From: Favolaschia claudopus
Taxonomy: Eukaryota; Basidiomycota; Agaricomycetes; Agaricales; Mycenaceae
NCBI GenBank assembly: GCA_037176885.1
Contig: JAWWNJ010000047.1
Coordinates: 1,426,001 to 1,490,000, forward strand
DNA length: 64,000 bases
Direction: 5' to 3'
The notes beneath the pieces were generated by a model. It worked only from the letters and a program-made list of their open reading frames with translations. It was not told the DNA's origin and made no database searches. The translations under genes were made by a program, and so were the position numbers. This document shows positions 37,286-49,386 of the stretch, in pieces; the stretch's first letter is position 1; every line of letters begins with the position of its first letter.

Positions 37286-40200
37286 TTCGAAGCCATACGG
37301 AATACACAAGGCAATACCAAAGCACGGACGTTAAGGTTTGGGACAACTCCCCAGCACATACGTTAAGGTTAGTGGTCCCACTCCCCCGACGGAATTCACC
37401 AGAATATAAATTTTTTTCAGCAGGTTCGGAAAGGAAACCGTGGACCAAGCAATCCTAGTAGATATTCCGCCTCCGCCATGAGAGGCTGGCCTCTTTATTC
37501 ACCACACCACGCCCCCTACACATAAAATCAAAATCTCTTCAAAACCTTATCCCCCTTCATCCCCCGCACCACCCTAAGTGCCGAAACCACTACCATATAA
37601 GGCAATTCCAAAAATGGCAAAGAACAACTTTCCACGACATTCTCCCGCTGTCACATTTTTGCTCCCGGAATCGCCCTCACGACACCTGGTCCCCAACTTC
37701 AGCCCCGCCCAAAAATGGTAATACCATTCATACACAACATATGTAAGGCCACTTTCCCAAAATTTCAACCTTTCACATCCAGAATCGGTTCCAATACAAC
37801 TCACCCAACCTGTAGCTATTGGTTTTGAAAAATCTCACGACATTGACGTCCCCCACTTCCTACACCCCCAAAATGGAAAAACTAAATACATAGTCTTCAA
37901 GCCCCGCATCACAGCTCCTGAACCATACCAAAATCGTATTTGTTCGTACACTTGTCGTAGAGATAATGAATACCTGCTCCCAACCCCGCATTTCTCAAAC
38001 CCCGTGTCACGCCGGTCACACCGCGTCGACACCACGTCGAGACCGCCGGAACTTTCCGTTTGTTTGGACAACATACAAACCGATGTCGCCCGCCACCCCG
38101 CACTTGCCAATTTAGGCAACAACCACCCCCTTTCTACACATGTCGGCGAAATCCCGCATGTCCCGCCCCCTATCACGACATTTGGCCTCGATCTCGACGA
38201 CATTTGCCCAGGACGTCGTCGTCATCCTGGCCAATGTCGCCGTTTTCCCATAAATGTCGTCCTCTTTCGGGCGGCATCCCCGCCTTTTTCTTCTCTCCCC
38301 CCCAAAACCACGCCCTCCCACGCCCTGCACCGCCTCCATCGCCGCTCCCCCGCTCCGCCGCCGTCAGACTTTTGCTGACTCAGAACGGGTTCCTCACTGA
38401 CGTCACGCATCCCTCCCTTCCTCCCACCTTGCTCCCACCACCGTCCACGTCCACGCCGCCTCTCTCCCGTGCCGTCCCGTCCCTTCCCGTCCCTCCCCTT
38501 TACACTCGCGACGCCGCCACCGTTCGGCTCAATTCGGCCTTTCGTCGAGCCGTCCGACGACGTCCGACCATCAACCGCTGGCAACTCCGCTCTCCTCTTC
38601 CACCTCTTCCAGCACCACCACCACCCGCGACTCGGTCCACCACCGCCGCCCGCCCTCCGTTCCTTGACGTGCCCTCGCTGCCCGCCACTCCCCTCTTTGC
38701 CGCCGCTAACCCCGCCGCCCATCCTGCTTCCTCTAATGCCAGCAACCTCGGCCCCCCTCGCCTCCACCGCGTTCTCTCCCTCCCTTCTCGTAAAACCCGC
38801 CAATCCACCTTCCACTATTCCCGTTAGTGATCCTCTACCATCCCCTCCTCCTCCATTGCCAAGTCTAGTCATATCTCTAGTGATTCGAGCTCCAACGCCT
38901 CCCTCGCTTGCTCCTCCCTCCAACGACGACGTCGTCGCTCTTTCGTCGCACCTCTGCTTCAAGCTTCGTATCCCCGCATTCAAGATCATCAAAATTATCT
39001 GCGCTAGAGCTTGGGTTTTCGCGAAGGAATAGACAACGTACGGTGCGTGTACATACCTTTTATTCTCGTAATCCTCCCCCTCCTGGCCTTCTCCCATCGC
39101 TACCCTTCTTTCCACGTATTCGCCCTCGTTCTTCCACCCTTTCTCATTCCTTCGCACCTCCGGTAATCAATCTACACTGATCTCGCTGTCTCCTACCGCC
39201 GTTCTCGCGCGCCGCCCACCCGTCTCGCGCGCTCGTCCGCCCTACGTTTGTCCAATGCGTCCGCCCACCGCATCTCCTCCCCTCGCATCTCGTTCGCCTA
39301 TCCGCCGGCTTGCCTCCGCCATGTTCCGCGACGCGAAGCCGTCTCTGGTGCGTATATATAATAATCTTTTTCTTTCCGCTCAACTGACTCGCCTTCCAAA
39401 CCCGCCCTTCCTCAAAAGTCCGCCGCCGCCGATCCTCTCCCCACTGCAACCCTCCGCCCTCGACGCCAACCCTATCTCCCCGCCTGCCGACATTCGACTG
39501 GTGAAACACTGTCTGTGTTCACCCATCTCTCCGTCTCAAAACCTTCACCAACATCACCCCCTGACTACCCGACCCCCATCACCCACCACCCATTTGCTTT
39601 AACGCCATGCCCACGACAGCTTTCTCCACCCACCCTTCACTTGACGCCGCCGCCGACGTGGAAATCGCCCGGCAAGCGGCACTGCTGTCGGCGCCCCCTC
39701 TGTCGCTGTATGCGCGCATCGTGGTAAGCCGACGCGTTCCCCATCTCCATCCAATGCCTCACTCAAATTCCCCTTCGTCTTGCACTCTCCCCGCTGCGGC
39801 CTTGCCTCCAGTCCCCGCTGACACTGTCCAACCCGGTATTCACATACCGTGGCCTATGCCGATACGCCTCGAACGCGCTGCTTGCGTTGAACCCCATCGT
39901 CGAACTCTCCTCACTTCCCCCCCCCCCCACTCACACTAATCGACGCGGTGCGTGCGTTTCCGCCACTTCTGTAGCCTCTCTGCTAATGCTGTCTTTTATC
40001 TTAGAACCGCACCCTCATACCCATTTACGCTTCACGCGTGGCCGCCGCCCTCGTTTCTTCTTCACACCTCCGTCAACGCTGTCGACGCCGCGACGATTAC
40101 TGCCAATTCGCTCGAAATTTGCGCTTCAAATCAAAATAAATTCAAGGCAATTTTTTGGCGTTGCGCTCCAAACGCAATAAACTGAATTCCCCTTCGTTTA

Positions 40201-40888
40201 TCTGCACAGACGACCCTACGACCCGCACGCGCCCTCAATTTCCGGGCTTTGAGGGTGACATCGGGCCCGTTCGTCGGCGCAGTCGCGATGGAAGGAACTT
40301 GGAACAGCAGAGGCGGGCGGCGGGGATACGAAGTCGAAAGACAGTAGATTGGACAGCTACGTTGTAAGTCGATAGTCGGATTGAATGAAATGAATTTCGT
40401 TTTCATTCCGATAGTGGAACGGTGCAGGGTTCTTCCGTTGGTAAATCAATAAACAATAAACAGCGTACTGAGTCGAAATGGACTGAGAAGCAAACACCTA
40501 GTGATCAATGTTTCTCGAAACCCGCACGGCGGGACCCCACTGAATTCGAGCTGAGGATCTGATCACACAGTGTTGATGCGACCCGCTGATGTAAGCAAAG
40601 AAATAAAACACGTCTTTTTCAGTGCGCATTTGACCAGGGAGTCCCCCGGAGGCGTCAGGGGTTTACCCCTACTATTATATCCGACTTTAGCTGCCAGACT
40701 TTCAATCAGCAAACCAGAACGGCTTGCTATGAAACGAATCTACTTAACTCGAAGTTTGAAGAGTTCAACGTTCGACGGCTACGGTTCGACTTTTTCGTCG
40801 CCAGATGCCGGTTTCTTCTGAACGTAAAATACCTGTATTTACATCCCTCGCCATTTCCAGTTCCTCCCCTCCCCCCAGCGCGTCCATC

Positions 40889-40925
40889 GCCTTGTCCATC
40901 GCCTTGTCCATCGCCGCCGCCCAAA
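40889..40925 (+). repeat. 12 bp tandem repeat, about three copies
   Basis: TTGTCCATCGCC and near copies in tandem inside the C-rich stretch. Confidence 0.6.
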
Positions 40926-43334
40926 ACCGCTGACCCAGCAACCCGACCACGTTGCCGTCACGCATGTCACACTCTCTCCTCCCACCGCCGTCCACGTCGA
41001 CGCGCGCCCACCGTCGTCCGGCACCCGCGGCTCTGCTTCTCCCTCCACTCACGCCATTGTTGAATATGTAGCTCCTACAACCTTATGCTCGCCGCGGCCG
41101 TCGTTGTCTTCGTCGAGAAACACGACTCCACTTGCCACTGAGTCTGCCCCGACCCTTCAACTCTCACCCCCCCCGGCTCTCGCTCGCAAAAAACGACACG
41201 ATTTGACGACACAGTACACTTGATGAAGACGATTCATCTATCTCGTCGCCTCTTTAACTCGCTCCCTACTTATTTATTGGCTATTTATTCTTCCCTCATT
41301 CGAAATGCGTTGCGTGCTTTCATCCCTACCAACCCACAAACTAACATGCTTTTTTGTCCACGCGCTCTACCAACCAGTGTAATTCCTCGATTCTCCGCAT
41401 CTTCCGGCACAATCTAACCCGTTGACAGAATTGCTAACCGACACTGGCGTTTTGCTCGAGGAAACAGTGGGTTTGACGGAGAGAGCATGGTAATCGGTGC
41501 GTCATTGATCTTCGGTTTCCACCCCCCTGCCTTCCTCTCCTCTTTACACTCCCACGTCGCTTCCGTTTCACTATGGTCCGGCTTTCACCATGGCATGAAA
41601 ATTCCTCCCCTTACCGCGGTAATTTCTGTTGTATTCCGCTCATACTGTACCTGCATAGAATACTTCTTCCAATCAAAGTCTTCTTTCTTCTGTGACTCGA
41701 CACGGGGAATCAACGTGTGGATTAAAGTGTCAAGTCTCGAGGGTAATGGTCGCCTCTGCTCCCTCGCTTGAACGTTACAACCCTCCAGTTCCCCCGAGAG
41801 TTGAACACAAAACCCGGGCAGAATATGATCTCACTCGTCCCACCGCTTATCGCAGGTCCCGGAAAAGAATTAGATTTGTCTTTAATTGTTACGATCTTCC
41901 GCTCGCACCGACGCAGCTAAGCTCACCTCATCCCCATGTCCCCGCTCACCTTCTCTACATTTACTGATCTCCTTCGCAGATTGGCATATTCACCAGATAC
42001 TATCCACCGTGGTGTCTTGGTGGTGTCAAATTCATAAAAAATCTCCGACAATGCAATCAAGCTACATACAAGCCACAAACCACCCTCATCTCCCACTTGG
42101 ACCACCATCAACCCTAATCCGCATCTCCCGCCGCTTCCCTACTCTCTCCATCCCGCCACCCCACCCGCCTTCGACTTCGCTCGATCTTCGGCATTTCCCG
42201 AAAAGCCGATGATCTCCCGATGCTCAATCACTGCCGTCATCAAACCTCTTGTCTTCTACCACCACCGTCAACGATCGCCCCACCAGCGCCTTCCGCCGCG
42301 CGTTATCGCGTTCAACCGACCACTCGTTTTGACGACCCGAATCACTCCTCCCAGCTCAGCTGCTCACTACCACCGACCACCTTGCGACCACCACGTCCGT
42401 CGGTCTGCTGAGTACCGCCGCGTCGTCGCCGACGCTAGCAAGGGCAACACCCTCCACGACGTCTCGCCAACGGCGCCGCGACGCCGACGTCCACCCTTCT
42501 GAGTAAGTTTTCGCGATCTGCGCACTTAAAGACTTTTCACGATGTCGAGAGTTTTTAGGGAACTCTGACGCTTTCCTTTAGAATTCGTGCGCGCAATGTA
42601 TCAGGCAAGTTAGTCGGACCTTGGAACCGAGCGAGAGCAATGACTGATGGAGGGATCTGGTAGATTGAAGCTGAAATGTGACAAGAAAGGGGCACCGTGT
42701 ACTTGGTGTGGTGCGTCGCAGATTTCTCTTGCCTCTTCATTTCCTTATCCATCAGAGTATCTCGCGGCTGCCAGGAAATATGCCCCGACGGTTCGTCTAA
42801 ATCACACAACTTCGGTCGCGCTGAGTTCCGCTGAGTTCACAAGGTCGGCGTAGGGAAATTACTTCAGAGAGAGAAGAAAACTCCGCAACTTCTCCTCACT
42901 CAACGTATCTTCAAGAATGTTCACCGAATTTGAACAAGTCTTTTCATTTCAATCTGATAGCTTGAACGGGTTTTGGCCCCAGGGCTTACCTGCTTGAAGG
43001 TTGAACGGTACGCTCACACGTATTCCTCTTCGTCTCCTTTTCGCGCCCGAGCGTCCCCTTGACCGCCATCTGCTCAGTGCGCCTGGCCAAACACCCAACG
43101 CTCGCATGTTGAGTGAGGCGTGGCTTCGGGTGGGTCGCTTATTCATCCCACTTCTTTACCCCCTATCCGTTCAACCTAACCTGACATCCTCATTCCCTAG
43201 ATTTTGCCAACGTCGTGTAGCGTCAACTTACGCTCGGCTGTTCTCATATCAGATAGAATTCTACTCGAAAGCTGACAGTTACGCTCACAACTTTATTTTC
43301 ATTTCGTTCTCCGAGTCCATTTGTTGACTCGTAA

Positions 43335-43560
43335 ATCCGTTCAGTGGTCGAGCTCAACTTCTCACTCGTTACTTCAGATCCAACTATTCATTGGCTCAAA
43401 CGTTTCATTCCGGTGAGCTGGTTCCTCTCGTCTCGTTTAGTGAACTGTCTGTCGCCTGCGTCATGCTCATACTAAACTTTGCCTGCTGCGCAGACTTCCG
43501 ATTCAAATTGGTAGATTTTGGCTCGCGTTGAACGCAAGGGAGGTGGCACTCCGCGGCTCC
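43335..43560 (+). repeat. dispersed direct repeat, copy 1 (about 225 bp)
   Basis: Shared blocks with 44825-45045 include CAGTGGTC, TCGTTACTT, CGTTTCATTC, TCATACTGAACT-like text, GCTGCGCAGAC and GCAAGGGAGGTGG. Similarity is partial with indels. Confidence 0.5.
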
Positions 43561-44824
43561 TTCGCAACTCGCATCCCCGTCCCCGTCCCCGTCTCCACCT
43601 CGACTCAAACACTCTTCTCCTGCGCCAATCCCTGGGTTGTTGTGTAACAATAGAAAACCAGGGTGCGTTTTGACATCCCTCTTCTTTTCTCGTTCCCAAT
43701 ACACTTCTGCCCTCCTTCCCGACTCCCCTCACATTCTCCCTTTAATCCCTTGCATCAGTATTCGCTGACACCGTTCGAGTTACCCCGCCGTCTCTACAAC
43801 GTATATTCAGGTGACAACGGCGGTCTGCTTCAATTTCATCGTTTGCATTCGCAGGTGTTCTGATTTCTCCCGACTCCCAACCCTCGATTTACTTTGCCAC
43901 GGCGAGTAGGATTGAAATCCTTGCCTCCTGGGGTGCGTTATTGGGGTAATTCCTACTGTTCTCCACTCGTATTGAATTTGTATAGAATAATGCTATGAAC
44001 CAAAGTAATTCTTTTCTTTCTTCTATGATGCGACACAGGTGAATGTTACAGTGCCCTGTGCATCCTCCGGTTTCCCTGCGAGTTGCGCGCGAATCCCGGG
44101 CAGATTTCACCCAATGTGTTGCACCCTTCCCGGGTTCATCTATTTTCAATCTAACCCTCGGCTTAATTTCGACCTTTCTCCTGCTAACGCGTCGAGGGTA
44201 CATTGTGAGTACTTAAAATCTTGACTAGTATAATATGGTCCTTCACCTCATTCCTCTCAGCCATTGTCTTCCTTTTTATTCTGACTTTTTTTCCTCCATC
44301 CCTATGCCGGCGTGTCCCCCATTTTTCCACTTTCCGCTCTCATCGGTCACAGTCGACGCTTCCCGAAACCGCCGACAATCCACTCAATCTACACACGCAA
44401 ACGCAGCACTTTGAATTCCATCGATACTCACCGGTACTTTCAGACGCTTTCCCCCAACGCGCTGGTTTGTTTATGTTAGGCTACAGACTGCCAATGCTCA
44501 GATGAGCATTTGACCTTTACTTTTTAGTCTTTACCTTCGATTTAAGATAAGCATTCGTCTATCCCTCGGTAACACGTTCGCTCACATGCTTCTGCAAACT
44601 TATTCTGTTAGGTGAACGCGACGTGGTGCTGCTGTGAGTCGTTCGAGATGCAAGTTGAATTCAAGTAAGCGTCAACATGCACTTTTCTCTTCGTTTCGTT
44701 CCTTCAGATCCAACCGTTTCCAATCATATTGATATCAGATAGAGCTCTCCGTGTCAGCTTCAATAGCTAGATCAAAGCTGAGAGGTGCGTTGGCTACTTT
44801 AATTCCATTTCTTTCTGGTAGATC

Positions 44825-45045
44825 CGATCAGTGGTCAAGTTCGATCTCTGATTCGTTACTTTCAGACCCAACGATTTAATAACTCGAACCTTTCATTCCC
44901 GTGAGTTCGTTCGTCTTGTCTCGTCTCGTTCACTGCCGTTTCCGTCATACTCATACTGAACTGTAAGTGCTGCGCAGACAGGCGATTTCAAATTTTCAAA
45001 ATCTGGCTTGCGTCGAAAGCAAGGGAGGTGGTGTTCTACGGCTGG
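44825..45045 (+). repeat. dispersed direct repeat, copy 2
   Basis: Partner of 43335-43560, about 1.49 kb apart, same orientation and block order. Confidence 0.5.
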
Positions 45046-45714
45046 GTAAGTCATTCTCTTTGGGTGGGTCATTTCTTCCGTCCTTTTTCTGCTACGGCTT
45101 ACTTGAGCTCATAACTCAGCGCACGAAATCCCCACCGCCGATGTTTTCCCCACACAACTCTGCATGCGCTTCAATACAACTCCATCCCGCTTCAAGAACC
45201 CAACTATTTATTACTTCAAGCTTTCTTTTCTTTCCCTTTCATTTTTTTCTTTCGGTTAGATTCATTTCGTGCGTGGACTCTGCTTTATTTACCGCTGATC
45301 CACACAACAGTACTCCATTCAAAACACAGTTGATTACATCAACCTAGGCTCCTTACGGGTCCGCTGTGAACTATCCCCGCCACTCATCTCCGTTCCACCC
45401 CCCTCCCTCTGCCAACGCACAAACACACATTAACCGCCCCTCCCGCGCTTCCCTCTCTCTCCTTTTTGAATCACCCCTCATGCGATTTAGGTAGAGTTCG
45501 GAGCTGATCTGCTTCGATAGGTAAGTCACCCCGTCTCATCGTCGTCAAAAACAAAGAGCTTACGATTGTTGTTTAATTCGCTTAGACTGTGAAACCCAGT
45601 GAGCACTAAGTCCGACAGCCAGGAGCGTGGTTGCGGGTCTCGAAGGCGGAAAATGGTCGTGGCTGTTGGAACAAGAGGCACCGAGGAATCAATGGTGTGC
45701 TGCATTGAAACTGG

Positions 45715-45738
45715 TATATATATATATATACATACATA
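45715..45738. repeat. TA microsatellite
   Basis: Eight TA units followed by CATACATA. Confidence 0.85.
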
Positions 45739-46678
45739 TTCGGCCTTTTTCGTTGGTCCGATTTCAATTCACTCCTTCTTTCCTCCCAGAATCAATTCTG
45801 AATCGAATCTTTTGGCAAAAACACTGTTCATTCAAGGTAGGTAATATTTCTCCGAACGCGTACTATTTTAAAAAAACCGGGTGATGTTAATCGTAAACAA
45901 CGATGACGTGCCATACACCTGCACTGCACGAATAGGTACTCAGGAGAAAAATACATATGTACAAAGAAACCTTCAAATTATTAATCCTTTGCAGTACGCT
46001 CTCCGAGTCGAAGATCAAAGTTGCTGATATATTTCATCAATGTGTGTACTCTTAATTATTTGTCGGGAAAATCCTGGAAAGAATTAGGGGGTTAACGTCG
46101 TAGCTATTTGGCCCTATTTGCATGGCACGTGGTCACGCCAGCATCACACCTTCCTTACTGGCCACCATCCATGTCGCGGCCTGCCTTCCACTCGTCCAAC
46201 CGTCGCCATTCAACGCTGCGTCTGCTTCTCTCAAATGCGTTGTTCTTGCTCCTATTCTGCCGCCGCCGACGCGTAGACGAGCACGACTCGACTTGTCGCT
46301 GCCACCGCGTCTATCCGCAGTGCCTCCTGCACCTCCACCCTTTCTCCCGCCCTCAAGAGATCCTCTATCTCTGTTAAGCATCAAACGTTTTTGCTAATGG
46401 ACGCGTAATAGACCCCACGGCACCACCGACAGTCAATCCGCTGTCTCATTCCAAACACTCACTTGCCAAACAGTCTGAATATCTTGGCACCATAACACCC
46501 TTCAACGAAGCGCGACTACTACAACCCAGACTGATAATTCCCTAGGCTCAACGGCGTCCACACCCGTCTCCCTAGTTTGAAGGAAGATACAAAAACAATC
46601 GCTGTACAGCGAGAAGAGTTGCGGCGATAGCATCAACCGGTCCTGGGGATTCGGAGATGAGCATGTGGAGACAATGGG

Positions 46679-47270
46679 CTATGAATTCACCCACATAACG
46701 TCGAGCAATAGAATATGCTGCGCGAGCCATACCATTGCAGTGGCGACATGGCCACGGTCAGACGGTGTCGGGCTCGTGGAGAGGCGGAGGAAGGTATACA
46801 CCTCCATCGCGATGCGTGAAGAAAGCACGGCGTCGTCCGAACGAACAAAAAGCGCCACGGCCGCTGCATGGAAAAGAGGATACGCAGCAGCTGAATTCAG
46901 CGGTAAGATTGATACGAGGGGACGGAGCTCCGCCAGGGCGGTCGCCTGCTGTCCAGTGAGGTGGAAGACAGCCGGAGTTCGATGACCGGACTCCTCTTCC
47001 ATTGCGGAGAACATCAGCCTGGAGAGCTCATGCGCGTAGGAATTTGCGAGCCTAACAAACAAAATCTGAGTATCTTCCTCGCAGGGTCGGAAATTGAGAG
47101 GCGTACGTGGGGGGGAGCGGCGCGAGATTGTGCATGAGTGCGAGGTATGGAACGGAGAGAGCGTGGAGGTTGGTGTATGCCAGATGGAGTGGAGGGCGGG
47201 TAATCGCAATAGCACGGCGCTGACTGCCTACGGGCAGACCAGCGGCGAACTGGATAGCGTCGTTCGACAT
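46679..47270 (-). CDS. 178-residue protein resembling an internal module of the giant helicase
   Basis: Two exons (47107-47270 and 46679-47051) around a 55 bp intron with GTACGC donor and TTAG acceptor; the frame is kept and totals 537 bp with stop. The start at 47270 gives MSNDAIQFAAGLPVGSQRRA. The second exon has NSYAHELSRLMFSAMEEE with HRTPAVFHLTGQQATALAEL. This parallels the giant helicase (about 53950-54180), which reads DKYGRELQRLLFTVMEAAEG with RRTAYAFPLQPNQRDALAAL, and similarity extends to FLRLS against FLVARS. It lies next to a second small gene matching the helicase's C-terminal module. It has its own start and stop, so it looks like a separate gene rather than a scrap. Function unknown. 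Confidence 0.6.
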
Positions 47271-47548
47271 TGTGGGGCAAGAGAAGCGAGTGGCCCGTGC
47301 TCCTTTATAGCGCGAGGTTCTGAACCCCTCATCGGGGCAATTAGTCAGAGAAGGCAAAGGGAATTGATATCTTAACCCCAGCTGGAGACCAGATCTTTAA
47401 CTGTGCGCCAGTCTTCCCATTTTGGGGCGCGAAAATGTTGACTAAGCAAACAACTTGATCCGCTTGGTCAGCAATGTCGTGTACCAGACCACAAAGTAAG
47501 TACCGCACTCGTTTAACGTTAAAAGAACTACCAAGATGTACTCTACGC

Positions 47549-48157
47549 CTACACGAACTGTTGCAGAATTTCATCAGAAAGAATATACTCCGCACTCAGA
47601 AAGCCAGCGCTCCTCAGCAGCCAGTAAAACACCACCAAGAACTTCTTAAATTTGTGGTGGCTGATTCCGTGCGCATCGCCCTGTGCCCATTCTGAGAACT
47701 CAGTAAGCGTTCGGCCCTGGAGATGTGCTGGGATGAGGGGACACGATGAGGGGGGTGCAATACATTCAGCACGGGTCCAAAAGGTGTAAAGGGCCGCTTG
47801 GATGTGGCCCTTGTAAAGGCAGTTACGGGGAGAGACTGGGGTCGCTTCGTGGAACCCCTGGTAGCCCTAGGTGAAGTGTCATTGGAGGAACGAGCGGGCG
47901 CAACGCCATCCCGCACATACCTGCGGGCGATAGCAGAAGAAGCACCATCCCGTGGGGAGGTCAAACGCGCGGGTCTTCCAGACAACATGCTGGGTGTCGA
48001 AGATCGTGGCGACCGATCCTTGGCAATCATCACGAATGTGCTGGTCCCAAACGGGGGAGCCACGCAGACGGCAAACAACGCAAGCTGAAGAGAGTGTTTG
48101 CTCCAGGACATGGTTGATGGCTGCGCCCATGATGATGAGGGCAAGCGGCGGCGGCAT
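47549..48157 (-). CDS. 184-residue Cys-rich protein resembling the helicase C-terminal module
   Basis: Two exons (47921-48157 and 47549-47866) around a 54 bp intron (GTATGT...CCTAG), in frame. It opens MPPPLALIIMGAAINHVLEQ, then CVVCRLRGSPVWDQHI, DDCQGSV, LPTGWCFFCYRPQ and NCLYKGHIQAALYTFW. The giant helicase ends with the same arrangement: CCIVCRLLNRPYDHAWDDC, LPKGWCFYCHRPQ, NCPHRSIIKAAVYTIF. Paired C-x2-C motifs with further Cys and His suggest a zinc-binding fold (inference). The C-terminal part (FSEWAQGDAHGISHHKFKKF) has no match I know. It lies 278 bp from the start of the 178-residue gene on the same strand, with unit order reversed relative to the giant protein. Confidence 0.65.
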
Positions 48158-48430
48158 CGTCCTAGAGAGGTTCAGTGTTGGGCGCGGAATCAACTGAGAA
48201 GAAACAACGTGGCGGTGAGATTCGTGGACATGGTGGTCGGGGACAGAAAGGTGGCGGCCGGATTCAGAGTGGGTTTGTCGGACTTTAAACGCTGGGCATG
48301 GGGGAAGAAAGAAGAGCGGGATTCGTCCGAGAACCGCGGCTGTGCGGCGTATATAAGGGAACTAGCTTGCGAGACCTTGAAAGCACCATGAAGGGGATTT
48401 TCGAGGGCAAGGGTACGACGATCAATCACG

Positions 48431-49169
48431 ATGCAGTGCGCTTCTGATAACGCCTTCGATTTAGTGGCGCACTTCAGCACGGAGGTATCGGAGCGGTGGG
48501 TTGACCTGTTCAGTGAGTTAGGAGCCGCGCCCACCGATTCGGAATCCCAATTGCCATCCCTTTGCAGAACAACATGGCGGAACAGTGTGGGACGCTGGGA
48601 TGCACTGTCACTGGGCGATTGCGGCAGGGGACGATGACGAAGAATTCATCGTGACGTAGGTGGTCTGCCCTTACTTGCCTCAGATCTGACCAAGAGCGCT
48701 AGGCACTACGCGCACGACCTGAGGGTGCGTCCTCACGACCGGCTCACCAACGCGTTTGACCAGTTATATCAGGTTGTTGTCAGCGAAATGATCCTCACGA
48801 AGGTGGCGACGCCAGCTCGCAATTACTGGGATTTCTCTGTGGCAGGTGCGTAAGGACGCGACACTGAGGAAAGCTGCCAGACCTAAGTTTATAGTCAACG
48901 ACCTGGGAAGCATTGTCCCCGCAGCTGCAGTATTTCAAGTCGACCACCCACGTTTTTCTGAGAGCAACCTGCTGCCGAGGTACGAGCAGACGAATCCGTT
49001 TGACGTCGTGAAGCTCTATTCTCCCCGCGCCAGGAGTAGTAGGGGTGACGGACCCACAGAGCACGGGGTCAAGCGGGCAATCCAGCACGTAGCGGGCGGC
49101 GCTCAGAACCAGGTGCTAAAACGAAGAAGATCCGGCAATAGTCACCTAGTTAGCCACGCAATTCATTAG
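48431..49169 (+). CDS. 185-residue protein, unrecognised
   Basis: A four-exon model with introns 48513-48567, 48656-48702 and 48846-48924 gives 558 bp in a single frame ending at TAG 49169. The protein opens MQCASDNAFDLVAHFSTEVS, contains GTVWDAGMHCHWAIAAGDDD, YAHDLRVRPHDRLTNAFDQL and SNLLPRYEQTNPFDVVKLYS, and ends with a basic patch (QVLKRRRSGNSH) that may be a nuclear signal. I do not recognise the family. It lies between the Cys-rich gene and the 3' end of the giant helicase, on the opposite strand to both. The clean splice structure supports a real gene, but the second intron's acceptor is a choice made to avoid a stop. Confidence 0.5.
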
Positions 49170-49386
49170 GGAAACGAAGGCGTAAGACAGAAACCCCATC
49201 AGTGAATGCACCGGAACTTCATGCAGACTTTTTCACGGGGGTAGGCTCGGGAGGTCAAATTCCATGTTCGAGTTGAGCGGTACACATTTGATGGAACGGT
49301 GAGTATTTCATTGCACGAGGAGCAAGGCTACAAGAACGTCTCAGAGGTGACACTAACATTAAGCGGAGGGTGGAATAGCCTATTGC

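Larger units (their letters stand above)
37286..46600. other. gene-poor, C-rich, strand-skewed region
   Basis: About 9.3 kb without a gene I can support. The plus strand is strongly richer in C than G in 37450-39900, 40850-41170, 41900-42500 and 46110-46520, producing long Pro/Ser/Arg frames on both strands that are compositional. Donor-like GGTGCGT recurs on the plus strand (about 39046, 39348, 39944, 41495, 42708, 43661, 43931, 44787), sometimes followed by CAG-ending pyrimidine tracts. A spliced transcript with little coding is possible, or eroded transposon sequence. Confidence 0.4.

Noticed and set aside
38222..39157. 311-codon Gly/Arg-rich minus frame and overlapping Pro-rich plus frames
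   Set aside because: The C-over-G skew alone opens all frames here. The text is low complexity on both strands.
46679..48157. A single decayed second copy of the giant helicase
   Set aside because: The two module-like genes are in reversed order, each in a clean frame with its own start, intron and stop, and nothing of the helicase core lies between them.
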